DNA of 64,000 bases from the NCBI RefSeq assembly GCF_015752045.1, contig NZ_JADOUS010000001.1:434001-498000 (forward strand), given 5' to 3'. The notes under the pieces are model-generated. The model did no database searches. It saw only the letters and a list, made by a program, of their open reading frames with translations, and had not been told where the DNA came from. A program made the translations under genes and the position numbers. This document shows positions 25,652-34,137 of this stretch, piece by piece (position 1 is the stretch's first letter; the number at the start of each line of letters is the position of its first letter). The stretch comes from Arthrobacter_D sp015752045 (GTDB lineage: Bacteria > Actinomycetota > Actinomycetes > Actinomycetales > Micrococcaceae).

Positions 25652-25987
25652 ATGCCCATGTACGCCTACGCCTGCAAGGACTGCGGCCACACCTTCGACA
25701 TCCAGCAGTCCTTCTCCGACGACTCGCTGACCGTCTGCCCCGTCTGCGACGGCGCCCTGCGGAAGAAGTTCAACAGCGTGGGCGTGGTCTTCAAGGGCTC
25801 GGGCTTCTACCGCAACGACTCCCGTGACACGAAGTCGAGCACGGACGCGAAGACCGCTCCCGCGTCGCCGTCGTCGGGGTCCTCGGAGACCTCCGGTGCG
25901 TCCAGCACCGCCGGCGCATCGACGGGCTCCTCCTCCACCGCGTCGGCCACCCCGGCCGCGGCGGGAGCAGACCGCGCCGCCTCCTGA
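25652..25987 (+). CDS. ruc: FmdB-family zinc-ribbon protein, Ruc-like redox-regulated chaperone
   Basis: A 111-residue protein. Residues 1-45 form an FmdB zinc ribbon with two Cys pairs (ACKDCGHTF and TVCPVCDG) and the usual MPMYAYAC start. The rest (about 55-111) is Ser/Ala/Thr/Gly-rich and probably disordered. The same layout and gene order occur in mycobacterial Rv0991c (Ruc), a chaperone active when its zinc cysteines are oxidised. The start follows a strong AGGAGGATCTCC site. The CIRCE element upstream implies heat-stress induction through HrcA relief. Chaperone function is inferred from that homologue. Confidence 0.85.
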   Translation: MPMYAYACKDCGHTFDIQQSFSDDSLTVCPVCDGALRKKFNSVGVVFKGSGFYRNDSRDTKSSTDAKTAPASPSSGSSETSGASSTAGASTGSSSTASATPAAAGADRAAS

Positions 25988-25996
25988 CCGTCGTGC

Positions 25997-26022
25997 GACG
26001 CCGGGCGCGCGTCGCCGGCGTC
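25997..26022 (+). terminator. Candidate hairpin after the FmdB/Ruc-type gene
   Basis: GACGCCGG (25997-26004) and CCGGCGTC (26015-26022) form an 8-bp stem with a 10-nt loop, 10 bp past the stop codon. There is no T tract. Confidence 0.4.
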
Positions 26023-26087
26023 GACTGATGTCCACATAGCGGCACCACGGCCTCGCGGGCGGTTCACCGCCCGCCTAGCGTCGGTCC

Positions 26088-26759
26088 ATGCACACCGTCC
26101 GCCGCCCCCGGGGCGCGTCCCTCCGGCACCGCCTCCACCGCCTGGTGCACCGCCGCAGGAGGCTCCTGGCCTGCCTTCTCCTGTGCGCTGCCGCCGGCGT
26201 CGCCGTCGAGGCGGTCGTGGGAGAGGACCATCCGACGACGGCGGTCGTCAGTGCCGCCCACGACCTCGCCGTCGGGACCGTCCTGACGGATGCCGATGTG
26301 TCGATCGTCCGAATCCCCGACCAGGCCGTCGCCGCCGGTACCTTCCAGCACGCCGACGAGGTGGTGGGCCGGCAGCTGGCCACTCCCCTGCCGGAAGGCT
26401 TCCCGCTCGCCGCGACGGCCTTCGTCGGCGACGGCCTGCTGACCGGGATGGCGCCCGGCACCGTCGCGGTGCCGCTCCGTCCGGCCGACGCCGCCACGGT
26501 CCAGCTCCTGGCCCCGGGTCAGCGGGTGGACGTCATCCTCAGCACCGGCAACGGGTACGACGTCGCGGGCGACTCGACGGTCCTCGCCCGGTCGGTCGCC
26601 GTCCTGTGGACCGCGCCGGACGCCGGCAGCGGCACCTGGCCGGGCGCGGGGGACGACGGCGGGCTCGTCGTCGTCGCCGCGCGTCCGGAGGACGCCGCGA
26701 CGCTCGCCGGGGCGCCCAGCTCCGGGGACGTCCACCTCGTCCTCACGAACGGCTCATGA
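26088..26759 (+). CDS. SAF-domain protein resembling CpaB/RcpC of Flp pili
   Basis: A 223-residue protein with an Arg-rich N-terminus, one membrane segment (about 27-45, LLACLLLCAAAGVAVEAVV) and a SAF/CpaB domain (about 55-215). The segment TVLTDADVSIVRIPDQAVAAG and the later MAPGTVAVPLRPADAATVQLLAPGQRVDVILST match the RcpC/CpaB pattern. In Flp systems CpaB is a periplasmic assembly factor, but no tad/cpa genes are visible here. ATG 26088 is used. It converges on the 60-residue gene at 26813. Confidence 0.85.
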   Translation: MHTVRRPRGASLRHRLHRLVHRRRRLLACLLLCAAAGVAVEAVVGEDHPTTAVVSAAHDLAVGTVLTDADVSIVRIPDQAVAAGTFQHADEVVGRQLATPLPEGFPLAATAFVGDGLLTGMAPGTVAVPLRPADAATVQLLAPGQRVDVILSTGNGYDVAGDSTVLARSVAVLWTAPDAGSGTWPGAGDDGGLVVVAARPEDAATLAGAPSSGDVHLVLTNGS

Positions 26760-26812
26760 GGACGGGCCGGCGCCCGCGGCGCCGCGACGTCCCCCTCCGG
26801 TCGCACCGGGGT

Positions 26813-26995
26813 TCAGCCCCAGTGCGGGGGCCGCTGCTCCCTGAGCCATGCGTCATGATCGTCCGAGGTGTCCCCCCACGACCTGGGGTCGTCCTCCCCG
26901 GCAGTCGCAGGGAGGACGGGGGCGGGCGCCGGGTCGATCCGGGGATCCTGGCCCGCGCTGACGGCGCGTTCCGGGTCCTGTCCGTCGTGGCTCAT
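26813..26995 (-). CDS. Small acidic hypothetical protein downstream of the helicase-like gene
   Basis: A 60-residue polar protein with Asp/Pro-rich sequence and a C-terminal DHDAWLREQRPPHWG. No membrane segment or metal motif is seen. ATG 26995 lies 18 bp after the helicase-like stop with an AAGGA site, so the two are probably co-transcribed and may act together. No family is recognised. Confidence 0.65.
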   Translation of the reverse strand: MSHDGQDPERAVSAGQDPRIDPAPAPVLPATAGEDDPRSWGDTSDDHDAWLREQRPPHWG

Positions 26996-27013
26996 CCTGT
27001 GCGGGTCCTTCCG

Positions 27014-30000
27014 TCAGTTCGGCTGGTCCGCGGACCCGCGGGGCGGCAGCCCGATGAGGGCCGACGCGCGCTCCGCACAGCCATCCGGGTCCGTGAAGAC
27101 CTCGATGGTCCACAGCGGCATGTAGCGCCACCCCATGCGCTCGAGGATCTGGGGCCGGAGCCTGCTGCGCTCGCGCACCGACATGGACCTGTAGCGGCCG
27201 GTCCCGTCCGATTCGATCGCGAGGGGGGCCGGGCGTTCGTCCTGCGCGGCGGCGGCACTCCCGTCCGCGCGGAGATCGGCGGGCCGCACCGCGACGATGT
27301 CGAGGACACCCGCGTAGTGGTCCCAGACCTCGGCACCGCGGTGCCGCAGCCGGTCCACGAGGTCCGCGACGAGCGGGTCCTCATTGCTCCCGGACACCGG
27401 CGTGACCTGCCCGGCGTCGCCGCCGAGTTCGCGCTGGAGCAGCTCGAAGAAGTCCAGGGCACCGGCGGTGAGGCGCTCCGGGTCGAGGTCGGAGGGCTCG
27501 AAGCACGTGAGCACGTGCTGCAGCCGGCGCGCGCGCGTCATCGCCATCACGAAGTTGCGGCGCCCGTCGGGGCCGGACAGCGGACCGAAGGAGTGCAGGG
27601 CACGCCCGTGGGGGGTCCGGCCGTAGCCGAGGGAGAAGATGATGTCGTCACGGACGAGGCCGCCGGCGCGTTCGACCGGAACCACACGGAAGGACTCCCG
27701 GCCCGGGATGAAGAACTCCGCGGCCCACGGGAACTCGGCCATCTGCAGCCGGATGGCTTCCCCGACCCGGGCGGCATGCCGGGAGCTCGCGGTGACGACG
27801 GCGAGGGAGGAGCTCGGACGGTGGCGGATGTGCTCGAAGACCAGTTCGACGACGCGGTTGACCTCGACATCGACGCTCTCCACGCCGTCGTGCTCGGAGC
27901 TCGGCATGCCCGTGCCGTTCGGCAGGTATTCGACCACGAGCCCGCGGCCCTCCCCGGTGACCTCGGAGGCCTGCGGCAGGCGGGTGAGCTTGCCGTCGTA
28001 GAACGAGTCGCTGAGGCAGGTCCCCAGGCCACGGTCCACCCCGCGGTACACCTCGGTCAGTCCGCGCACGGGCAGGACGGAGCGCAGGGCGTCGAAGGCG
28101 CTGGGCAGGGGTTCGAGGGCGGAGGCGCGGTCGGCGGACTGCACCTCGATGCTGAAGCGGGTGGGGGCGGCGAGGCGGTCGTCACCGAAGACCACGACCT
28201 GCGAGGAACGCGCCACGCAGGGCACCGCGCTCTGCAGGGACATCGACTCGCCGTCGAGGATGACGGCGGTGTCGAACCGGTAGTCCCCCGGCACTGCGCC
28301 CCTGATGGTCAGCGGACTCACGGCCCAGACGGGCAGCAGCGCCGCCACGAGGTCGCGGTGGAGGGCCGCGAAGACCTCCAGTGTCAGGGTGCCGTCCTTC
28401 AGCTCCTGGCGCAGCCTCCCGGCGTCCTCGGGGTGGCTCTCGACCGCGGCCCGCCAGCGTTCGGCGAGGATCCAGCGGACCCGGGCGGGTCCCGAGGCGA
28501 TGTGCGCGTTGTCGGCGAGCCGGTACTCCGCCTCGAGCTTGCGGAGACTCGCGCCGTCGGACATCGCGACGTAGTCGTCCCCGCTGATCATGGCCTCGAG
28601 GGCGGACTGCCACCACGCGAGCTCGAGCTCGGCGCCTACGCGGTCGGCGGGCACCTCGCGGGCTGCGAGGTCGGTGAGCAGCTCCGCGAGACCCTGCTCG
28701 CGCATCTCGTCCAGGAGCAGCGTGCGCTCGGGGAGCGTCTCCAGCGTGTCCTTGTCCGCAGCGAGGTCGCGCAGCAGGGCCTCCAGGGCGTCCAGGGGCA
28801 GTCCGGCGAGGTCCGGGTGCTCCGCCGTGGGCCGGAGGGTCGCGGTGAGCTCCGCGAGGCGTCCCTCGACGGCACGGTAGGAGGCATGGATCTCGGCCAG
28901 CCCGGTCGGCACGGAGGGGTGCCGCTCGGTGAGGGCGTAGCGCGTCCACAGCGTGCGCTGCTGCTGCACCTCGAGCAGCGAGCTGTGGAGGTCGGAGATG
29001 TGGACGCCGGGCCGGATGTACTCCTTGGCGACGCGCCGCAGGCGGGAGCGTGTCATCGAGCTCATCTCGATGTCGCGTTCCTTCCGCCACGACGACGGCG
29101 CGGTGGCCGAGATCAGGTCCGTCACCGGGCGGTCGAAGATGTCGGGCGTGAACTTGTCGAGGCTGCCCCGCACGGCGAGGAGCAGCTCGAGCTGCTCCCC
29201 CCACTCCCTGAAGCTGTCGCCCAGGGTGATGTGCGAATGCTCCGCGACGCGCTGTACCTCGCCGCGCAGCTCGGGGATCCCGGTGGCGAGTTCCTCGGCG
29301 AGGCCGTGCGCGTGCTCGGTCTCCTTGCGGTTGAGCAGCTGCGCACCGTACCAGGGGCTCTCGGTCGACGCCTTGCTGAAGCTGCCCAGTTCGGCGGCCC
29401 GCTGGAGCCGCTCCGTGAGCTCCCTGCGGTCGGCGATGGAGTCGAGGACGCTGCGCTTGAGGCGCACCGTGGTGGACGGCGCCGGGTCGAGCGCGGTGAG
29501 TCCGGCCAGGGACTGCATCGCCTGGTAGGGCGAGCACCTCCAGCGGCTGCGCACGTCGTGGAGGCTGCGCACGTGCTCGATGAGCTGGTGCCGGTGGTCG
29601 GTCAGCGTGGAATGGAGGGTCTCGAGCGACGGTTCGGTCGCCTTCTCGTTCCGTACCAGGGCCCGGATGACGGACTCGCGCAGCTGGGCGGGACCGGTCT
29701 GGCTGCCGAGCTGGAGCACGAGGGAGCCGAGGTCCAGGCCGTCGAGGTCCTGGACGAACTCATTGAGCGTGCCACGACGCTCGGCGGCGATGATCACGCG
29801 ACGGCCCGCGGCGGCCGACCTGGCCGCGAGGTTGAGCGCCGTCTGGGTCTGGCCCGTCCCGGGCGGGGCGGCCACGACGACGCTCACGCCGGAGGACGCG
29901 AGGTCGAGGACCTCCTGCTGGGCGCGGTCCGCGTCGAGGATCAGGAGCTCGTCTTGCGGGTCGCGCTCGTCGGGTGCCGGGAACGAGAGGCCATCGGCCG

Positions 30001-30904
30001 CCGTCGTGAGCGGGGCGGCCGCCTCCTGGCCCTGCGCCGATGCCAGGAGTGCCGCAAGCACGGGGTGTTCGGGGCGCAGGGCCGGGTCGCCCTTCACCCC
30101 GGCGAGGTCCGCGAAGGTGGACACGAGGATGCGGTGCTCCACCGACATGCCGCGCACGCCCTCGCTGAGGGCGCGCATGCGCTCGAGGACGGGATGCGGA
30201 TCGAACCGGGCTGTCCCGTAGGCCAGGCGAGCGATGCCCGCCGGGTCGACCTGGAGGCCCTGCTGGTTCCGCAGGTGCCGGACCAGTGCCGGGTTCATGC
30301 TCGCCTGCTCGGTGATCTGGAGCTCGTAGTCGTCCTGCGACGCGTGGACGGTCAGGGACACGGCGGTCAGGAGCACGGGCGCGTTGAGGGTCTGCGAGCG
30401 TCCGGAGTCGTCCACGGAGCGCCAGGACGCCGTGCCTGCGGCCAGGTAGCCGACGTCGATCCCGCGTTCGGTCCCGAGTTCGAAGATCTTCGCGCGGAGG
30501 GCGCGGGCGGCGGCCTTCGCCGCGCTGTACTGCACCGGGTCGCGGAGGAGGGTCGACAGCCTCGTCCGGCGTCCGGCGAGGAGCTGCGCCAGGCCCGAGG
30601 GGTGGGCGTGGGTCAGGTCGATGCTGGTGCCGGCGGAGGGCCGGAAGTGGAGCAGGGTGTCCCCGCTGGCCTGCGGCCCGAGACCGTCGAGCCAGGGCTC
30701 GAGGAAGTCCTGCGCTGCTGAGCCCTCGGGCGACGCCGGCTGCTGCGGCGACGACGACGCGGGCTGCTGCTGTCCCGAGGCGGCGACCTGCCGGTCCTCC
30801 TGCGGCTGCTCCGCGGGCGCTCCTGCCGCGTCCCGCTGGTCCTGCTCCGGCACGACCGCCTTCTTCCCTGCATTGTCACGTGCTGATTTCGACCAGATGG
30901 GCAT
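27014..30904 (-). CDS. Large superfamily-1 helicase-like protein with degenerate ATPase motifs and nuclease-like C-terminus
   Basis: A 1,296-residue protein of the DNA2/NAM7-like AAA superfamily. Residues 1-70 are Gln/Pro-rich. The P-loop is APPGTGQT (346-353): the Walker A lysine is Gln352 (codon 29849-29851). The usual DEAS box is LDGES (883-887); motif III is GDDRLAAPTRF (907-917). The Q of the QG.ERD motif is missing (VERAGGLVRDD, about 1077-1087) while the arginine-finger motif AMTRAR (1121-1126) remains. The C-terminus (about 1175-1285) resembles the MTES_1575-type restriction-endonuclease fold, with Asp202-like LDIVA (Asp1202) and ExD (Glu1231, Asp1233), then RERSRLRPQILERMGW. ATG 30904 follows GGAAG. 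It is downstream of guaA. Confidence 0.85.
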   Translation of the reverse strand: MPIWSKSARDNAGKKAVVPEQDQRDAAGAPAEQPQEDRQVAASGQQQPASSSPQQPASPEGSAAQDFLEPWLDGLGPQASGDTLLHFRPSAGTSIDLTHAHPSGLAQLLAGRRTRLSTLLRDPVQYSAAKAAARALRAKIFELGTERGIDVGYLAAGTASWRSVDDSGRSQTLNAPVLLTAVSLTVHASQDDYELQITEQASMNPALVRHLRNQQGLQVDPAGIARLAYGTARFDPHPVLERMRALSEGVRGMSVEHRILVSTFADLAGVKGDPALRPEHPVLAALLASAQGQEAAAPLTTAADGLSFPAPDERDPQDELLILDADRAQQEVLDLASSGVSVVVAAPPGTGQTQTALNLAARSAAAGRRVIIAAERRGTLNEFVQDLDGLDLGSLVLQLGSQTGPAQLRESVIRALVRNEKATEPSLETLHSTLTDHRHQLIEHVRSLHDVRSRWRCSPYQAMQSLAGLTALDPAPSTTVRLKRSVLDSIADRRELTERLQRAAELGSFSKASTESPWYGAQLLNRKETEHAHGLAEELATGIPELRGEVQRVAEHSHITLGDSFREWGEQLELLLAVRGSLDKFTPDIFDRPVTDLISATAPSSWRKERDIEMSSMTRSRLRRVAKEYIRPGVHISDLHSSLLEVQQQRTLWTRYALTERHPSVPTGLAEIHASYRAVEGRLAELTATLRPTAEHPDLAGLPLDALEALLRDLAADKDTLETLPERTLLLDEMREQGLAELLTDLAAREVPADRVGAELELAWWQSALEAMISGDDYVAMSDGASLRKLEAEYRLADNAHIASGPARVRWILAERWRAAVESHPEDAGRLRQELKDGTLTLEVFAALHRDLVAALLPVWAVSPLTIRGAVPGDYRFDTAVILDGESMSLQSAVPCVARSSQVVVFGDDRLAAPTRFSIEVQSADRASALEPLPSAFDALRSVLPVRGLTEVYRGVDRGLGTCLSDSFYDGKLTRLPQASEVTGEGRGLVVEYLPNGTGMPSSEHDGVESVDVEVNRVVELVFEHIRHRPSSSLAVVTASSRHAARVGEAIRLQMAEFPWAAEFFIPGRESFRVVPVERAGGLVRDDIIFSLGYGRTPHGRALHSFGPLSGPDGRRNFVMAMTRARRLQHVLTCFEPSDLDPERLTAGALDFFELLQRELGGDAGQVTPVSGSNEDPLVADLVDRLRHRGAEVWDHYAGVLDIVAVRPADLRADGSAAAAQDERPAPLAIESDGTGRYRSMSVRERSRLRPQILERMGWRYMPLWTIEVFTDPDGCAERASALIGLPPRGSADQPN

Positions 30905-30997
30905 GTCTTCCAAGCTATCCGAAAAGCGTCCGGACCCCGCGGATAGCAACGCGGCCCGGGCGGCCCGGAGTGGGTCGATCCCCACCCCGGAGTCCGC

Positions 30998-32584
30998 CTA
31001 CTCCCATTCGATGGTTCCGGGCGGCTTGCTCGTCACATCGAGCACCACGCGGTTGACGCCGTCCACCTCGTTGGTGATCCGGTTCGAGATCCGTGCGAGC
31101 AGGTCGTACGGCAGGCGTGACCAGTCCGCGGTCATGGCGTCCTCGCTCGAGACCGGACGCAGGACGATCGGGTGCCCGTAGGTGCGGCCGTCGCCCTGCA
31201 CCCCCACGCTGCGGACGTCCGCGAGCAGGACCACGGGCATCTGCCAGACCTCGTTGTCGAGTCCGGCCGCCGTGAGTTCGGCCCGTGCGATCGCGTCCGC
31301 TGTGCGGAGCAGTTCGAGCCGCTCCTCGGTGACCTCCCCGACGATCCGGATGCCCAGCCCCGGGCCGGGGAACGGCTGCCGGCCCACGATCTCCGCCGGC
31401 AGGCCGAGCTGGGCGCCGACGGCGCGCACCTCGTCCTTGAAGAGGGCCCTGAGTGGCTCGACGAGTTCGAACTGCAGGTCCTCGGGCAGGCCGCCCACGT
31501 TGTGGTGGCTCTTGATGTTCGAGGCGCCCTCGCCGCCGCCGGATTCGACGACGTCGGGGTAGAGCGTGCCCTGGACGAGGAAGCGGATGGACTCGCCGTC
31601 CGCCTCCGCCTCGCGCATGATGGCGCGTTCCGCCTCCTCGAAGGCACGGATGAACTCGCGGCCGATGATCTTGCGCTTGGTCTCGGGGTCCGAGACGCCG
31701 GCCAGCGCGTCGAGGAATCGGCGCTGCTCGTTGGCGACGTACAGCCTGACGCCCGTCGCCGCGACGAAGTCGCGTTCCACCTGCTCGGCCTCGCCCTCGC
31801 GGAGCAGCCCGTGGTCGACGAACACGCACGTGAGCTGGTCGCCGACGGCGCGCTGCACGAGCGCGGCGGCCACGGCGGAGTCGACCCCGCCGGAGAGCCC
31901 GCAGATCACGCGGGCGTCCCCGACCTGCTCGCGGATGCGCTGCACCTGCTCCTCGAGGATGTTACCGGTGGTCCAGTTCGGGGCCAGGCGCGCGCCCCGG
32001 AAGAGGAAGTTCTCGATGACGGCCTGGCCGTGCTGGGAGTGCTTCACCTCGGGGTGCCACTGCACCCCGTAGAGGCCCTTCTCCTCGTTCGCGAAGGCTG
32101 CGACGGGCGCGCCGGCGGTGCTGGCGAGGACATCGAAGCCCTCGGGGGCGGACTGCACGCTGTCGCCGTGGCTCATCCACGCGGTCTGGTGCTCGGGGGT
32201 CCCGCTGAGGATGGAGCGCGCCGCGCCGTCTGAGCGCACGTCCGTGGAGCCGTACTCCCGCAGGCCCGTCCTGGCGACGGTGCCGCCGAGGACGTCCGCC
32301 ATCGCCTGGAAGCCGTAGCAGATGCCGAGGACCGGCACGCCGGCCTCGAACAGGTCGGCCTCGACCCGCGGCGCACCCTCGGCGTAGACGCTCGACGGAC
32401 CGCCGGAGAGGATGATCGCCGCGGGGTTCTTCGCGAGGATCTCCTGCGTGCTCAGGGTGTGCGGCACGATCTCGGAGTAGACGTCGGCCTCGCGGACCCG
32501 GCGCGCGATCAGCTGGGCGTACTGCGCGCCGTAGTCGACGACGAGGACAGGTCGGTGTTCGGAGCCGTTCTCGGGGGTAGTCAC
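30998..32584 (-). CDS. guaA: GMP synthase (glutamine-hydrolysing)
   Basis: A 528-residue bifunctional enzyme converting XMP to GMP. The glutaminase domain has the Cys89 nucleophile (LGICYGFQ) with His177 and Glu179 (QWHPEV). The synthetase domain has the PP-loop SGGVDS (231-236) and the C-terminal dimerisation domain ends in SKPPGTIEWE, the standard GuaA terminus. The start is GTG 32584. With guaB and guaB3 about 6-10 kb away on the same strand it forms a loose guanine-nucleotide region. Confidence 0.98.
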   Translation of the reverse strand: MTTPENGSEHRPVLVVDYGAQYAQLIARRVREADVYSEIVPHTLSTQEILAKNPAAIILSGGPSSVYAEGAPRVEADLFEAGVPVLGICYGFQAMADVLGGTVARTGLREYGSTDVRSDGAARSILSGTPEHQTAWMSHGDSVQSAPEGFDVLASTAGAPVAAFANEEKGLYGVQWHPEVKHSQHGQAVIENFLFRGARLAPNWTTGNILEEQVQRIREQVGDARVICGLSGGVDSAVAAALVQRAVGDQLTCVFVDHGLLREGEAEQVERDFVAATGVRLYVANEQRRFLDALAGVSDPETKRKIIGREFIRAFEEAERAIMREAEADGESIRFLVQGTLYPDVVESGGGEGASNIKSHHNVGGLPEDLQFELVEPLRALFKDEVRAVGAQLGLPAEIVGRQPFPGPGLGIRIVGEVTEERLELLRTADAIARAELTAAGLDNEVWQMPVVLLADVRSVGVQGDGRTYGHPIVLRPVSSEDAMTADWSRLPYDLLARISNRITNEVDGVNRVVLDVTSKPPGTIEWE

Positions 32585-32644
32585 CCGTCAACAATAGTCT
32601 GCGAGCGCGGACCGGCCTGCATCAGCGGGCCTCTGTGAAGCCGC

Positions 32645-33133
32645 TCAGTAGCGGGGCGCGGCCTCAGGGTGCGCCGCCAGGTCCTCCTCCACCTGCCGGT
32701 GGATCCGCTTCTCGACGATGAACGACAGCAGCGGCACCACGCCGCCGAGGGCGATCAGGATGAAGCGGCCGAACGGCCAGCGCATGATCTGCCAGAGGCG
32801 GAAGTCGGCGATGAGGTAGACCACGTACAGCCAGCCGTGGACGATCAGCACGGTGGTCGAGAGGTTCAGCCCCCCGGCCGTCGCAGCGACCGTTTCGGGC
32901 AGGAACTGGAGGGGCGCGCCGCCGCCGGCCACGATCTCCGTCCCGAACCCGTACTTGGCGACCATCTCCACGACCACGAGCAGGAGCATCACACCTGTCG
33001 CGTACGCGAGGATCTTGTAGAACTTCAGGGCGGAGCGGATCTGCGCGTGCGTGCCGCCGAACCGCCGCTTCGGCTTGCCCTTCGCGGGCGCACGGCCCGT
33101 TCCTGTGGTCGGGTCGAGAGCTGGCTCAGTCAC
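32645..33133 (-). CDS. DUF3817 integral membrane protein
   Basis: A 162-residue protein with three hydrophobic segments (about 40-62, 92-112 and 118-140) preceded by a basic N-terminus. The pattern LKFYKILAYATGVMLLLVVVEM and LIVHGWLYVVYLIADFRLW matches the DUF3817 family common beside guaA in actinobacteria. Function is unknown. GTG 33133 overlaps the SURF1-like stop by 8 bp, and guaA follows 60 bp downstream, suggesting one transcript. Confidence 0.88.
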   Translation of the reverse strand: MTEPALDPTTGTGRAPAKGKPKRRFGGTHAQIRSALKFYKILAYATGVMLLLVVVEMVAKYGFGTEIVAGGGAPLQFLPETVAATAGGLNLSTTVLIVHGWLYVVYLIADFRLWQIMRWPFGRFILIALGGVVPLLSFIVEKRIHRQVEEDLAAHPEAAPRY

Positions 33134-34010
33134 GGTGCATTCCGCCTTCGGTGTCGGGTCTCATCTCGGAGCTTGCTGCGGGCCTGCCGTCGGATCCGAC
33201 GCCGGCCGCGGGCTGGGCCTCCGCGTCATCAGCGGCGTCGGCGGCGTCCTCGAGCGAGCGGCGGTGGTCGTCGGCGACGAGCCGCCACCACAGGAAGAAC
33301 GCGAAGCCCGCGAAGACGAACCACTCGATCGCGTAGAAGATGTTCAGCCAGTTGATGGGGGTTTCCTGCGGCTGCGGGCCGACGACCACCGGCTCCATGC
33401 CGGCAGCGAAGGGCACGTCCGCTCCCCCGGCGGTCACCGTCGTCGCCACCACGAAGGCGGCGTAGGCGCGCACGTCCCACCGGGTGGCGAGCTCGGCCGT
33501 GGACAGCGAGGGGACCTGGCCCTCGACGGGCCGCTGCACCAGCGGCGCTTCGGGTGGCAGGAGGCGTCCGACGACGGCGGCCGGGCCCTCCTGTTCGGGC
33601 AGGGACGTGGCATCCTCCGCCGCGGGCAGCCAGCCGAGCACGATCGGGATCACGGGACTCTCCCCGGCGTCGCCCGCCGGCGTCGCCACGCCGTCGACGG
33701 CGAACGCCTGGACCACCCAGAGTCCTTCCTCGCCGTCGCGCAGGCGGTCCTGGACGAGGGTGCGGGTGTCCGGCAGGAAATCGCCGTCGAGCGAGACCAT
33801 CTGGTCGGCGCCGGAGGCGTACAGGGGCGTGAGGGGCTGGAGCACGTCGGTCAGGGGCCGGACCTCCTCGGTGGTGCTCGGCGCGGGCGGCGGGGCCTGC
33901 CGCGAGGAGTTGAACTGCCACTGGCTGAGGAGCACGAAGACCGAGGCGATCACCATCGCGAGGATCAGCAGAAGGATCCATCGAGGCTTGAGCGCGGTCT
34001 TCAACACCAC
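33126..34010 (-). CDS. SURF1-family protein
   Basis: A 294-residue protein with the SURF1 layout: one membrane segment near each end (about 10-29 and 220-240) enclosing an external domain with VPIVLGWLPA and NWLNIFYAIEWFVFAGFAFFLWWRL. SURF1 proteins assist assembly or haem delivery to cytochrome c oxidase. No oxidase genes are in the window. The C-terminal 40 residues are acidic and disordered. GTG 34010 or 34007 may start it. Confidence 0.88.
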   Translation of the reverse strand: MVLKTALKPRWILLLILAMVIASVFVLLSQWQFNSSRQAPPPAPSTTEEVRPLTDVLQPLTPLYASGADQMVSLDGDFLPDTRTLVQDRLRDGEEGLWVVQAFAVDGVATPAGDAGESPVIPIVLGWLPAAEDATSLPEQEGPAAVVGRLLPPEAPLVQRPVEGQVPSLSTAELATRWDVRAYAAFVVATTVTAGGADVPFAAGMEPVVVGPQPQETPINWLNIFYAIEWFVFAGFAFFLWWRLVADDHRRSLEDAADAADDAEAQPAAGVGSDGRPAASSEMRPDTEGGMHRD

Positions 34011-34137
34011 TTAAAGGTACTTCGTGCCCGTGTAGAACAACGAATGACGCCCACGCGGGACGGCCCGGGGCGGGACCGGAAAAACTGATTGGGATATCTC
34101 TATCACTGAGCCCGGATACGGTCTACGCTTGGTCCTC

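Noticed and set aside
26183..30721. A 1,512-codon open frame on the plus strand opposite the helicase-like gene
   Set aside because: It is an antisense shadow typical of high-GC DNA: low-complexity Gly/Arg/Glu composition with no recognisable domain, while the minus frame is a real protein family.
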